Shown: one piece after another, positions 45,798-57,863 of the stretch | How positions within the stretch are numbered: the stretch's first letter is position 1 | Layout of the letters: every line of letters starts with the position of its first letter | Source of the DNA: Gamarada debralockiae | Taxonomy: Eukaryota > Ascomycota > Leotiomycetes > Helotiales > Hyphodiscaceae | NCBI GenBank assembly: GCA_002803225.1 | Contig: NXFV01001880.1 | Coordinates: 1-63,291 of the forward strand | Length of the DNA: 63,291 nucleotides | Direction: 5' to 3' | The notes under the pieces: model-generated | The model's input: the letters and a program-made list of their open reading frames with translations, nothing else | Databases searched by the model: none | Told to the model about the DNA's origin: nothing | Translations under genes and position numbers: made by a program

Positions 45798-46863
45798 TTA
45801 ATCACTGACTTCTTCATATAATATTCTTTCAAACTGAAGAGGCCTTTCACCACGCCTCTCCCGCCAGTAATTCGTAGCCCGCAAAAGCTGCTCACATCCT
45901 CTAATCGTCCAGCCCCAGTGCCTCACGAACGATTCAGTAATTTCCCAGGAATTAGGATCCCATGGTTCTCCCCAAATAATCATCCCTGTCCTCCCAGTTG
46001 AAGGACTGAAGAAGCCCACAAGATCTGCACAGAGTTCCATGTCATCATACGTATCCCCTGCTCGAAGCAAATTGTCTCTCATGCCTGGGATTGGAAGTAC
46101 GTCAATCCAGGGATGATGAGGGATCTGGCGCTGTAGTTTTGTTGGCCGAAGTGCTGCAGGAACAGGGAGAGTAAGTTTTCCTGCATGAGCTGGGTCGGTG
46201 AAAGGTGACAGGGCGTCATCATCCATGCCTTCTCCGGCGGGGTAGCCGAGATCTCTGCCGTTACTCATCAGGGCTCGGAAGACATTGAACTTAACCAGGA
46301 CAAGAAGATGATCTGTTCGAGGAGAACCCATCTTTTGACAATGTTCTACCCATTTTTCGAATTCCGATATGGTCTTCTGTTGTTCGGCTGGACCGAGCTG
46401 ACATATCGTCGCAACACGACAAAGCTTTTGGCGGTCGAGGTGTGTACGCTCGCCGGCAGAATGAAACAGGCCCCACAGCTCACTGACTGGAGAGCGGGTG
46501 ACTTTGTCGGTCTCAGATATATTAGAAGAGGTAGAATCCTCACCCAGGGAACTGCAGTCTTGATTCTGGGGCCGCCGTAGTGGTGATTGGGAGGTACTTG
46601 AGTGGCGTACTTTTGCTTCATTCTGTTTTCGCTTCCCTACAATCAAACGGATCCCATCAGCCAAACTTTCAACCCTTATCCGCTCTGGAGAATAAGAACT
46701 CACTGTATGCCCTTTGATTGAGCCGATTCTGAACTCGCCGTCTCTCAGCAGGGCTGGTCACGCCAGTCCAGTCATCTTCCATTCCGAGTAACAATCCAGG
46801 CTGCTGACGCATGGGCTCTAGAACCACTGGCTGCAGGTACTGTCTTCCGAGCTCAGTCGCCAT
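45798..46863 (-). CDS. bZIP-type transcription factor (DUF3425-like C-terminus)
   Basis: Model: complement(join(45798..46636, 46704..46863)), 332 aa; one 67-nt intron that falls inside the basic region. Splicing yields RRRVQNRLNQRAYRKRK, the NxxAxxxR-like basic motif of fungal AP-1-type bZIPs. No long leucine zipper follows. The rest, including HPWIDVLPIPGMRDNLL, DDMELCADLVGFF and GMIIWGEPWDPNSWEITESF, is the DUF3425-type region that often accompanies such factors. The protein is presumably nuclear and regulates stress or metabolism genes. The neighbouring oxidoreductases are plausible targets, but that is inference. Confidence 0.88.
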
Positions 46864-47239
46864 GATGCACCCTGAATCTTGGAAGTGGCAATATCGAATT
46901 TAGCTTGACTGATTGCCGTCGACAAAACAGTCGCATGATCTGAGCCAACGGCAGATGAGAATACAATTAGAGTATGAGGTGGGTTCAGCCTCAAATGTAA
47001 CTTGCTGACACTTGCAGCATTTTGGGAAATTTGAAGGAGAGGAGTTGCTTTTAGATTTTCAAGGCCGAAGTCTGGAATAGGCGTTTGCCGGAGTTAAGGA
47101 TGACAGGGGACTTGTGGAGAAAACCTTATTTTAGCGTATGCAGTCTGCTTACGCCAAGGCACTACGCTCGCTTCTTGCCACAAGTGGCCGCGATATCTCC
47201 GCATAATATCAAGACCATGGACCACTGCTGACAAGCATT
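46864..47239. promoter_or_regulatory. Intergenic region between bZIP and ankyrin relic
   Basis: No gene seen; it contains the bZIP promoter. Confidence 0.4.
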
Positions 47240-48259
47240 ATGCCTTACAGAGATGCTACAATCAGCGAGGCAGCAGGTAGCGCCGAAAGTTACCTCCGAA
47301 TTCTCCCCTGCTGTCAGAAATACCGCTTAACCCCCGCACCCCAACTACCTACCCCTCAGTCACTAATCAATGAACGGAGCATTGCTATACGAGATGATTT
47401 GATCGAAGAATCTAAATCAGGAGACTTGGGGCTTATTCAATCACAATTGCACAGTTGCGAGAAGATTCCAATCTCGAGAGACCGAGTATAGACTCACTGA
47501 ACTTTTACATGTCTCTTGCAGCCGGGAGCGGATATTCGGATACTCTCTCTTGTTTCCTGGACAACGGAGGAGTCATTACCCGCCATTCATTACATTTCAT
47601 TATTGGGATAAGAGAGCCAGAAGAAGATGATGCGATTCGTGTCCTTGACGTGATATTCGAGCATGGGTTGAACCTGAGCATCCATCCGGCTATTCTTCAG
47701 TATGGATATTTCTCATGTGACAACATGAAATTTCAACTTTGCATTATTTTCGAGTAGGTCCTGTGACATGAACGATATTCCTCCCATTGAGCTCTTTAGC
47801 GAAATCCCAAGCTCTCTTTTCCTGCTTCACTTGGTGAAGTATTCATTGCCGTTGTTCTGTCCCTTTATTTGAACATATCGTAGGTCCTTACTATCCAATA
47901 AACTAGCTACATAAGCACCATGAGACTATTCTCGAGTATCTTCCTCTCGAATTGACCAACAACCCAGCCTCCATCAACTCCTTGTCTCCCACGGCGTTTC
48001 CGTTACTCTCTTCAACCCAATACACGATGCGCTCACCATAGCGGACAACGAAAGCTGCTTTGAACTGATCCACACCTTCTTAGAATTAGGGGTCGGTATC
48101 GATGCGCGTGCTGCTCGATATGAGGGGCCTCTGTTTCCTCGAGCATGTGGACCTCCGAGATGGATGCTCAGAGAAGGATATGCAAGGACAGCTCTGCACT
48201 GGGCTACAAGTAGATACAGTATGCCACGAAATGTGAATATTTTGCCCAGAGTGAAGTAA
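47240..48259 (+). pseudogene. Ankyrin-repeat protein pseudogene, copy A
   Basis: From ATG 47240 the legible parts are LIEESKSGDLGLIQSQL, then in another frame NFYMSLAAGSGYSDTLSCFL and DVIFEHGLNLSIHPAILQ, and after a gap HQLLVSHGVSVTLFNPIHDA, ELGVGIDARAARYEGP, PPRWMLREGYARTALHWA, ending at TAA 48257. These are ankyrin units (G-TALH-A hallmark). Frameshifts and a non-coding middle (47760-47950) indicate a dead gene. It is paralogous to 50690-51750. Confidence 0.65.
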
Positions 48260-48510
48260 CCTTTAGATAAAGGAGCTGATAGAGAGATCAGAGATGAGAA
48301 GGGAATGAGGTGGAGTATGCGTAGGATCAACGGATGAGGGATTTTTTGATTTTTGAATAGCTACGGCGCGTCTGGCGATAGAGATGGAGCCATGTTGCGT
48401 ACGCAAAAGCACAAGACCGCTAGTATTTTCATGTACTACCCCTTTATCGTAATAACTCTATCTCTCCAAGATGGCTCCAGCATCATGGCCCTGCCTTACA
48501 GAGACTAGCG

Positions 48511-49820
48511 TTATGGTTCGTAGCCGTGCCTCGAAGGCACGCTATTTACATCCGCATCAGCTGCCTTCCCTATATCTTTCCCATTTCCGGCTCCAGACCC
48601 ATTCGAATCCGCACCCACAGCCTTCTCGGTATCATTCTCTTCATCGCCCACATCCCCATTTACAGCTATGGATCCAGCATGTTCTTCTAAACTTGCATTC
48701 GTCTTCCAAAATCCCTTCGTCCTATTTCGGCCCATTACAAACCCGATCAAGTCAAACGGATCCACCATTGCGATTAGAAAAAACCTCAAATCCTCATATC
48801 CCGGCCCCACAATCTCCCTAGTCCCATCCTCCGTTAAATATACTCTACTATCTCTCGGTAAGAAGCGCATTGGATGCCGAAAGTTTAAGAGGAAGGAGTT
48901 GGCGAGCATGAGTAGCGCTTCAAAGACCCAGAAGAACGCCTCGTAGCGAATGATCGGGGAGGCGGACGATGTGTTCATACCCGGTGTGATGCGCAGGCTT
49001 GATATGGAGTAATACTCGACTGTGCGATAGATTGCGCGAACACCGATGAGGGCAGAGGAACAATATAAAGTGATGATGACGTCTTTGATGCTTTTGGGGA
49101 AAGGGCCACTCTTCTTGCATTTGTAGTGTAAGTATCCGGTCAAGGAAACAAAGCCGACAAGCACAACAAGTTGGGCGATAAGAGAAGCTTTGATAAAGGC
49201 ATTGCCCATATTTTGCTTGCTGTTGGAAAGTTTGATGTTGGAAGCGTAGCTAACTCCATTGCCGTTAAGGGTTTCGACAATGGCGGAGAGACCCGCAAGA
49301 TTAGTGAGCATACGGCCGGGGTGGATTGGTGAATGGTAGGGGACATAATAGAGAAGACGGCTGAGGATTTGGTAGTTTGACATTTCATAAAGTGGACTAG
49401 TTGTGGTCAGTTTGAGTACCTATGTGGTACGTAGAGTTGGGAGTAAGAGACGTACGGCGCTGAGAAGATTATCGTCATCGAGGCAATATAGATGTTGACA
49501 TTGCTGTAGTTGTACGCTCCTACCTCACGGAGGATATAGCCAGCTCCGAAAGTTAAGGCGCACCAGGGAAGCATGAGTGTGATTTTCCAGGACTTGTACC
49601 GGCTGCTCATAGGGTTAGATGACATTTTGAAGAATTGTAAAGGAGTGCCTACGAAGATTGCCACACATGAATGACAAAAGAGACCAAAAAGAGGAAAGCG
49701 AAGACGACTGGAGCTCCTTTGTTGGGGGCGTAGAAGTATAAACTTCCTTCCACTAGAAAACATCAGCATCCAGCCCGATACCTGACCATAGATAGCAAAG
49801 TTCGCACCGTATTGCCCCAT
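48511..49820 (-). CDS. RTA1-type seven-transmembrane protein
   Basis: Model: complement(join(48511..49396, 49456..49602, 49653..49752, 49787..49820)), 388 aa; introns of 59, 50 and 34 nt. The 34-nt first intron (GTCAGG...TTTTCTAG) is unusually short but is needed to join MGQYGANFAIY to the YFYAPNKGAPVVFAFLF segment. Membrane segments include FAFLFLVSFVIHVW, LMLPWCALTFGAGYI, IYIASMTIIFSAPPLYE, LIAQLVVLVGFVSLTGYL, VIITLYCSSALIGVRAIY and AFFWVFEALLMLANSFLL. The RTA1 signature YYVPYHSPIHPGR is present, then a polar tail. RTA1-family proteins in yeasts link to 7-aminocholesterol resistance and lipid movement. The ligand is unknown here. If the short intron is not real, the N-terminus is frame-broken. 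Confidence 0.8.
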
Positions 49821-50689
49821 TATGGAAGAAATTCAACCCGCGGCTCGATGATAGCTCTAAAACTTTGTTCCTGATCGACTGGTAGCAACCCTACAGGATC
49901 AGGCTGAGAAAATTATCTCGTGCACTCGACGTAGGATTCTTGCGGGATTGGTGTGCGCTTGAGGATAGGAAGAAGTGATTCGGATCAAACTGGTCCCGAG
50001 TCTCGAAAGATCAAATATATTATCTGAATTAGGCTGTGGACCATCTAGTTTGTTGTGCGCGGCCAGCTGGTGGCATCATATTTATCCAAATACTCAAATG
50101 AGCCCGTCCCCTCAGAACATAATACGGATGAACTTTCCAGAACGTCACGCTGTTGCTGAAATTACCGCATGGTTATTTAACTGGCCTGTGTTGTTGGCAT
50201 CGGCTGTTTCAATGCGCTGACGGCCCAGCCTTGTGAGGCTGTGTCCCGAAGCATGTCTATCAATTGGCAGTCTGAAGCGCACGCTTTAGCGAATACGGCA
50301 CTATCCTTCCGACTCTTAAATGAAGTGTTGAATTACCACCTCAGCCCCTTTAAGTGTGTTTGTGACTCATTGGGGTCACATTTCAACCAAGGTTACACTT
50401 GAGGCATATATTTCTTTTGGCTGAGTCTTATTCTCCGCGAAGAATGGCATCTTGAATGGACTAATATAGGACGCCACATCTTTCCTTTCGAGATCGATAT
50501 CTCCTCTTATTGTCTCCAACTGCTTTCTTCCTGTTGATCAGAAATACAACAAACACATTGTGTCAGACCCGAGCCGTATCAGGTGCCTACGCTAAGTCAA
50601 GCACCTGGCCGATTAGAATCCTTGTTTGAATCCAACCACTTCTTGATGAGCTATTTCGGAATCCATATCTTCAAGCGCCCGATGCCGAA
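49821..50689. other. Intergenic region
   Basis: No recognisable gene. It contains the RTA1 promoter. The frame at 49975-50220 has no known domain. Confidence 0.35.
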
Positions 50690-51750
50690 TTATTACTCGA
50701 CGAGTGATTCAATGCTATCGAAGGGGATCTCGACGATGCATGCAACTCGGGAAATTTAGATCTGGTCCAGTCTGCCCTCGCAAAGCTAAATGAGGACCCT
50801 AATTTAGAAAGGCCAGATCAAAAACTGCTTGGATAATATATGCCTTTTTCAGAGAATATGCCAATATCGCCTCCTTGCTACTGGATAATGGAGTAGATAT
50901 AGGACGTAAGTGAATATTAAATATAAAGCCAGAGGAGCCGGATGCGGCAATGGGCGTGTATGCAGCGATCTCGACCATGGGTTTCATCTCAGTCTATATC
51001 GGAATGTACTTCAATAATAAGTCTGTCCCTCACCACAAATAAAATGAGAAGAGACTTACAAGATGTAGCCTGGCCATGGAAAACGAATTAGTGTTGAGCT
51101 TTCTGATCTCGAAAGGTGCGGATCCAAACGGTAAGGACGAACACGGATACCTGCCCCTCGAGAAAACCGACAGTCGAGCGGGAATAGAAGCCCTTGTTGC
51201 TCTGAGAGCAGATTTTTCGCGAACTAATCTGCTACGTGGCTCATTATAAAGTCCCCCGGGAAAAGGCTACATCGAACAGATGCAAATTCTGCTGGATGCA
51301 GGTGTCAGTTGAGCTGTATGGGGCCGAAATATAGTGGCATTTTTAGACTAGCTGATATCTAAGGAGCTGAAATATAAAGAGGGGAAGAGCTCTCTTATGC
51401 TAGGAAAGAGGGCTATACCTGATTAGGCAATTCCAATCAACAGTAGGGAGTCGATATCAACGCCTGTGCCGTACACTGTGAAGGCCCTACGCCGTGCCAC
51501 CACATTGTGCCTCCTAGATGGCGATATATGGAAGGACATGCAGGGACTGCTCTACACTGTGCTGGTAGTGGCTACAATACTCCAAGTAGGATGGAGAAGG
51601 AGATGCTGCCTAAGGTGAGGAGTTGCTAGAAAGGGCGGCTGCCATGGAAACTAAGGACGACTAAAGGCTAACGGCAGTGGATTATGCCAAAGATCAAGAA
51701 ATGATTGATCTTTTGAAGAGCAACTGTAAGACCACTAGACTAAATATCAA
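50690..51750 (+). pseudogene. Ankyrin-repeat protein pseudogene, copy B
   Basis: Legible parts across frames are ACNSGNLDLVQSALAKLNED, NLERPD, IASLLLDNGVDIG, LVLSFLISKGADPNGKDEHG, YIEQMQILLDAGV, then VDINACAVHCEGP, PPRWRYMEGHAGTALHCAGS, and VDYAKDQEMIDLLKSN. The order and wording mirror copy A (SGDLGLIQSQL, LERPS, PPRWMLREGYARTALH). Several stops and shifts show it is dead. Both copies run in the plus direction and the RTA1 gene on the other strand lies between them. Confidence 0.65.
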
Positions 51751-52023
51751 GCAGCGTTTACTTCCATCAATTCGGTCTTGGGCGATAGACCACGTGACAG
51801 TCACCCCTACGTGCGTAGCGACGGTGAAGCCGATTAGTGATCGTGGAAAGATGCTTACTCCACAACGTATGATTACTGATTTCAAGTGCTGGGAACTATT
51901 TGCATTTTTCAAATCGCGAAAAGACACATATACTTTCTCTGTTCGCTGTTCTTGCGCTTCATTCAAATCTCACCAAAGTTCAACAGTTTTACAACAAAAT
52001 CCTTCCTCGGTTATTCATTTAAC

Positions 52024-52587
52024 ATGTCGTCCATCAAAGATAACTACTCTCTCTTCTCGGTATTCGAATGAGTTTTTGATGATAGATTTCGACTGACTTT
52101 TCAATCAGATCCCTGCAGCATGGCTTGTTGCTTTCGTCCCGCATGTGTATTCGACGATGTACTACACAGCCGACAAAAGATCTCCTCGAACCTACATGTC
52201 CATCCTAGAAAAGGACCAGACAATTGATCAAGCCGTATGTCCTCATTTTAAAGTCTGGTCGCCTTCCAATTGCACCAAACTCACCCCCTTCAGACCAAAG
52301 ACCGCTTCAACCGCATCAAAGGAGCGCAACAGAACGGGTTCGAAAATCTAGGATTCTTCGCAGCTGCCGTCGTTGCTGGCAATCTCGCTGGACTCTCTTC
52401 AAGCACTCTCAATGGATTAAGTGCAGGGTACGTTGTGAGCAGGGTGATCTACACCGCCGTCTACATCAACAATACCAACCCAAAGTATTCGGATTTGAGG
52501 TCTTTGCTCTGGCTTGTTGGGGTGGGGCAATGTATCACTTTGTTTGTCAAAGCTGGAAAGGCTTTGCAAGGGAGGCCTCTGGCGTAA
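52024..52587 (+). CDS. MAPEG-family membrane protein
   Basis: Model: join(52024..52059, 52109..52234, 52294..52587), 151 aa; introns of 49 and 59 nt. This is a small four-span protein of the membrane-associated eicosanoid/glutathione metabolism (MAPEG) type: WLVAFVPHVYSTMYY at the N-terminus, the conserved FNRIKGAQQNGFENLGFFAA loop region, LAGLSSSTLNGLSAGYVVS, and LRSLLWLVGVGQCITLFVK. The members are glutathione transferases or peroxidases in the ER membrane. The ANGxENxP-like core is present as QQNGFENLG. It looks intact. Confidence 0.85.
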
Positions 52588-53044
52588 TGGCCTGAGTTGC
52601 GGCGGTGTGAGATGAGAGCTTTTGATTTTTCTGCGCGGCGTGGTTCGGAAATAATAGTCAGTGTTGAAATGCATGACCTATGTTTTGGAATTTTGGACTT
52701 CGTTTTCCTTGCGCCATGGTGACATATGTTCGCGTAAGTTCCCGCATTGAGTGGCACAGTGAAGTATCTGGCAGTGGAAGGTATGCCTCCGGAACCATTT
52801 GGCCATTTAGCCCAGGCATTATAAAGTTTCGACCCTCAGATTCATCTTCAGGTTCGGTCGTCAGATCCTCGGGGAGGCTCAAAATATGGCACCTGGCATT
52901 GTGCGAGGTATTGATTTATAGTCATCCCTGGGGGCTGGCAGTTATGAAATAAATTTAGAGAAGCGTAGCAAACGAAGTGGATATGGAGCTTATCTACCGC
53001 TACCTAAGACAGATATAAGTGAGTTCAGAATCTAGGCTGTTGCG
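52588..53044. other. Intergenic region
   Basis: No supported gene. A minus-strand stretch at 52730-52880 reads like protein (EPEDESEGRNF) but has no ATG. Confidence 0.3.
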
Positions 53045-53314
53045 GTGTCGATTGTCGCCTCCCGTTTGACGGCGCGAGGCCAAGCAAGCAAACTGGCCAC
53101 TGGCCTAGTGTCCCTATGTATGAAAGGGGAAGCGGAAGAGTGGTTTAATAGGCTAGATCCGGAGATGATTAGCTTATTGGGAGAAAACGTCGAGGAGTGG
53201 AAGATCTAGTCTTTTAAGGATAAGGATGAGTCCGCTAACATATTCTTTCCTAGCCGAAGTCCCCTACCGCAAACAATTACAAACGATCAGCGTCACAATC
53301 AAGACCACGACTGA
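53045..53314 (+). mobile_element. Gypsy-type gag relic
   Basis: The frame SIVASRLTARGQASKL, LCMKGEAEEWFNRLDPEM, LGENVEEWKI then stop (53207-53209) and FKDKDESA resembles the gag region of fungal LTR retrotransposons, where A-x-WFN-L and W-x-x-F-K blocks are typical. No LTRs, protease or polymerase are found nearby. It is an isolated dead fragment. Confidence 0.5.
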
Positions 53315-53453
53315 TTAGCCTCCATTTGCAAGTAATCCGCCACTCGTCTTGCTTCACGAGCCACAAATTCGACTCTCCCAAGTGTTCACCTTCGAAATTT
53401 GGCTCTACCACTCCCAAACTACCCCTTCAGCTAATACAACTGATATATCCAAC

Positions 53454-54967
53454 ATGACGGAGGAAGAACTCTCCTACTAGGAGCGCGTGGCGGCAGCCGA
53501 AAAGACAATGGCGCTCGAAGCGCAACACCCCCCACCGGGAGCTCAATCAGCCAAGCAGTTTAAAGCCACTAACTCGCAGCCATTTACACCCACCAATGCC
53601 GTCATTTCCTTAATGCAAGACCAGACAATATACGAAGAATACTCCAAGATCCGAGAATGGGCCTTGCGGGACGACTTGGGGGAAACAGAGAGAGCCAAGA
53701 GTATGAGCCGATACCAAGATTACCAAGTCACTGGTATTGAGCGGGAGGTATCAGTGAAGGGTACGGACTGCTACTTAGGCGTCATGTGGCTTCTCTGGTC
53801 TGCTGGCGACATGTATCAAACCTTTCCATTCGACATCCACCCGGACGGCTTCCCGTATCCAGATCGCCGAGGTATCGGTGAGCCTTTCCGCCCAAGAGCA
53901 CACCACAACGGTTATCCAGAGAATGGTACCTTCGTTCCTGATATGAGAATTGCGTATATCATACTTCCAGACGGAGATGGCATCCACATTCTTGGCGGGG
54001 AAGGATTTGACGCCGAACAGATTCTGCCAAAACAATGGGTAGACTGGCATCATTTCTTTATTGATATCACCGCACAGGATGAGGACGCCTTGATGCCGGT
54101 AACCATGGAGCCAATGGAACACAAGCGACGGATGCGCCAAATCCCACAACATATACTCCGACCTCGAAATTCGGGCTCAGGCTTTGCACAAGCCGCGGCA
54201 GAACTCTATTACGAGCTCACAATCGAGAGCACAGCCCTTTCACCAGAAGAGAGACTGCGGATTCTCAACCATGTTCCGACTCCGGATACAACATCAACAC
54301 CCCTACCTACGAGCTTCTTTCACACGCAGCTCTCTCTGGCGCCATACACGAAAGCTGTTCTGCTGTATACGCCTCCAGCAAGTTGAACAACTCGTCATGT
54401 TCATCGCCAATGACGCAGTCAAAGGAACAGAATAAGGACGTGAAAGCCAAGTTAACCATCTACGGACAGACTGCGGCGGCCATCCAGAACATGGTCGTGA
54501 AGCTCATATCCAACGAAAATGCGTTTGGACAAGAAATCAAACAAATCCATAAGAATATTCCCCCGGCTGACAAAATCTTCGACGCATTACCCTACGAAGT
54601 ACTTCCCGCAGAAGACAGACGCCTCATCGCCGCCATGGAGAATCTGGCTTTTACTACCGATCCACCCACCCCCATACTTTTCCCTCTCCGCACAAAGGAC
54701 AAATAGGATCAGGCTAACCTTATGGCTGGCGTCAACTATAACGCAGCCATCCAGCCACGATTCCCTGAACCAGATGTGCCTTATACGAATCCAGACCGCA
54801 CGGATCATATTTTACAACGACTGCTGCGACGCCCGCTTGATGACACGGTCACCCCATCCAAGAAACGCAACTCAGACAGCCACATTGAGGAAGGCGATTC
54901 TCCCAATTTAGCTATGAAGAATGCTCGAAAGGCACTTCTTATGGCAGCTAAAGAATGGTGGAGCTAG
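53454..54967 (+). pseudogene. Decayed gene of unknown family
   Basis: ATG 53454 opens MTEEELSY but the ninth codon is TAG (53478-53480; Gln expected by C-to-T). The same frame then runs open for 300 codons to 54386. The sequence has no named domain but looks like real protein, with IYEEYSKIREWALRDDLG, RIAYIILPDGDGIHILGGEG and WHHFFIDITAQDEDALMP. Coding character then moves to a second frame (54383-54706: AIQNMVVKLISNENAFG, PYEVLPAEDRRLIAAMENL) and a third (54722-54967: NPDRTDHILQRLLRRPLDD). Homology-like sequence may go on to about 55290. It could be a host gene or transposon-borne, given the adjoining gag relic. Confidence 0.45.
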
Positions 54968-56000
54968 CTCACTTGCCCTGTCGGACGATAAATGAGGAGT
55001 CTTTCGTTCAACAGCCTGCTAGGAAGCCTTAACGACCATCCAATCGCCAGATCAAACAACCTAAAGCCTCAAAAGCCATCACCCCTGTAGCGACGCAAAC
55101 TTGGAAGTACACTAGGCCTCCTGGCAATGCCCAAACCAAAATCCGTAAAGCCTTAAAAGCCTTTGGTGTTGTTCGCGAGAATCGAAACTAAGATAATATC
55201 CGAAAGCTGGAGCTACATGTTAAACAACGGCCGGCTCGGCAACACACCCTTGGCAGACAGTACGGCAGAATGGTTTAATAGCTTCATTCTCTTGGCTAAC
55301 CTTTTCTAGCCAGCCATCTCAACCACTTCTTCTCTAATGCCCTCTGTCTTACACAGGACATCTATGGGCCCCCCTCTTCGGCATCTTCGTTTACCGGCGA
55401 ATACCTTTCTCATACCACATGGCTCACCATATCACCTTGCCCCTTCTCTCCACACCTTTTTAGCCACGGCTTAACCCACACCTTGCGTCTCGCTCGCTTC
55501 AGATATTTCTTCCACGGCTCAACCAAGACTCTTCTGGCTCGCATTTCGTGTCTCAGCTTGGCGGCGTAGGGATAGAAAGAGCGGAAAATTAGGGAATGGA
55601 TGGAATGGTAGACGACGGATGCAAGGACGGATGGAGGAATGGAGAGATGCATGACGGAGCATTGATGGCAGAATTTTCTCTTTACTACATTTTATTTATG
55701 ATACTACACATTTCCACCACGTTTTCTTTTGGTTCGGATTTCCTTTGACGTTTGGCGACTGCAGGATCAGTTGTTTTGTTTCCTTGGGGGAGGTGTCACC
55801 GGGCACTCATGCCCTAAGCCAGTATTTAGCTTAGTCAGCGGCGTCCAGCCCAACCTCAAATGCAGTCCTTTGCCATCATCGTGTCTTCTCATCTTAAGAC
55901 AAAACCAAACGTAAGTCCATCAACAAAAAGCTGCAATCATCTAAACTACGCTAATAAGACGACATCGCCTCCAAAAAATTATCTCTTGACCGTCAATATC
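54968..56000. other. Intergenic region
   Basis: The left part (to about 55290) has scraps resembling a continuation of the decayed gene. An ATG-started minus-strand frame of 80 codons at 55410-55652 encodes a basic, Arg/Lys/Trp-rich peptide (WKKYLKRARRKVWVKPWLK). It has no family I know and may be chance. The rest is empty. Confidence 0.3.
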
Positions 56001-57193
56001 TCAAGTCCACTTAGCCAACGGGTTCCAAGGCAACCTAACCGTCCCATTCTCCCTCGCCGAACTAATAGCCACACCCCCATTATGCGTCCTATAATAAACA
56101 ATAGCCGTCTTCGGCGTCCGCCACATCCCCCCATCAAAGCCCATCCAATCCTCAGTCGCCGGGAACTCCCCCTTCGTCTCAATCCCCTGCAGTTTAACAA
56201 TTGGTCCCGCCCCTTTCTCCAACCCATTTCCCGTTCCCCACACCACTGCAACAATCCTACTCCCCCCTCCATCCTGTATAAACTTCATCCGATCATTATC
56301 AAGCGGCTGATGCGGAATCAGCGACCATTTCCCTGAATTGTCTGCTGAAGCAACGAGCTCCCACGGCCGTTGGCCGTAGGAATAGATGACGGAGAATTGC
56401 TTGCGGTTCCCCGGCCACGGATCCCCGAAATGCGATACCATATCATCAGTATTGATCTCAAGCGTCGTGCCACCCGTAACCATACGTCTCACAGTCTGCG
56501 TCACGTCTTGATCCGCATACGCCGCACAATGGATATGCAAAGGCGGACCGCTGGCAGCACCAAACGGCATATGACTTCCAACCCCAGAAAACATTCCGCC
56601 TCCCGTCCCAGCCCCAGCTGTACCTCCCGCTGCAGCACCACCAAAGCTCGAGAAGAGTCCACCGGGACCTCCACTTCCGAGGCCAGAAAGTAGACTGCCG
56701 CCGCTGGAGGTTACGGAGCTGCTGTGGCTGCTGAAGAATTTTGAGAAGCCGGGTTTGTTTTTGTGCTCGTCGATTTCGTGGGTTACGAATGCGCCGGCTA
56801 GGAGGCCGCCAGCTACGCCTAGGAGGCCTTTGCCGAGGCCGCGGTCACCGTCTGGTGGTGGGTTGTCTTGTTGACCTGGGATGCCTGGTTGTTGCATCGT
56901 TTCGTTCGCTGGCGGGCCGTATTGAGGGGCTGGAGGAGCCCCAGCATCGTATTGGGGTGGGGAGATGGGCTGTTGGGGTTGTCCGAAGGGGTTCACCCAT
57001 TGGGATTGTTGGGTGGTTAGATTGACGTAGAACCTGTTGGCTGATATTAGTAGATTTTCTCACAAATCTTCTAACTAAAGGTGCGGCTAATTACTTACCA
57101 AGTATTGTATTCTGCAGACCAGTCAGCTCTCCATCCTTCAGGAACTGGCGGGGGAGCCATGGCAGGTAGATATGGTTGAGGTGGGGCAGCCAT
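56001..57193 (-). CDS. WW-domain protein with Gly-rich linker
   Basis: Model: complement(join(56001..57033, 57099..57193)), 375 aa; one 65-nt intron located inside the WW domain. Splicing gives VPEGWRADWSAEYNTWFYVN and TQQSQWVNP, i.e. both signature Trp and the final Pro. A Pro/Gln-rich part follows, then a helix (GKGLLGVAGGLLAGAF), a Gly/Ser-rich stretch of about 70 residues, and a ~170-aa C-terminal domain beginning LHIHCAAYADQDVTQTVRRM with several Trp-Gly motifs and ending at LPWNPLAKW. WW domains bind Pro-rich partners. The C-terminal domain is conserved in fungi as far as I can judge but unnamed to me. It looks intact. Confidence 0.88.
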
Positions 57194-57863
57194 CTTGAAA
57201 CCAAAGTGAGGTCGAATCTGAAGTTGTGAGGTGGCGATACGAAAAAAAGATCTGGACAAAAGTTATATATTCCAAGAAACGCTCCAAAAGAAGATACCGG
57301 AGAACTAAAAATAAGAAATCAGGGGAGAAGGAGGGCGATGCACAATCTTTTACCCATCGTAGCTGAGCTCCTCACCAGCCAGTGACATGCTGCACCGTAA
57401 GGATGTCGGGGACTCACAAGGCCAGCATGGCTGAGCTCACGATAAAGAACTGTTTCTATTGGAAACTGTACCTTGGAATGATAGATTTGAACGAATGGGA
57501 CATTGAGTTGTGGACGTTATGCAAGCCATCGGAGTGAGAGTTTTGTGGCGCTTGGGAAGCGGACACCATCAACCAATGTACTTGCCCTGTCAACAGAAAG
57601 AACCTCCAGCCTTGTAGGTTTTCAACCCTTCAAATTAAGTCCAAGCTTTCGAAAGATAGCCAATTATTGCGAGGTTGTCGAGGCTTGTCTCGAAGGCTGA
57701 AAAGGTGGCTTGGAGCTGAACGGTAGGTCGCGTTACACAGTTAATCTACTGCAAGAACCCTTCACCTCACTCATTTAGTTGTAGAACTTGCTGGGGATAT
57801 CGAAGCTCGACTTTGAAGCCATATTCTAGAAAGTGGCTCCCCACTGAGAGTAGTCTCAAGCGT
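57194..57863. promoter_or_regulatory. Intergenic region, WW gene promoter side
   Basis: No gene. It contains the promoter of the WW gene and the 3' flank of the peptidase gene. Confidence 0.4.
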
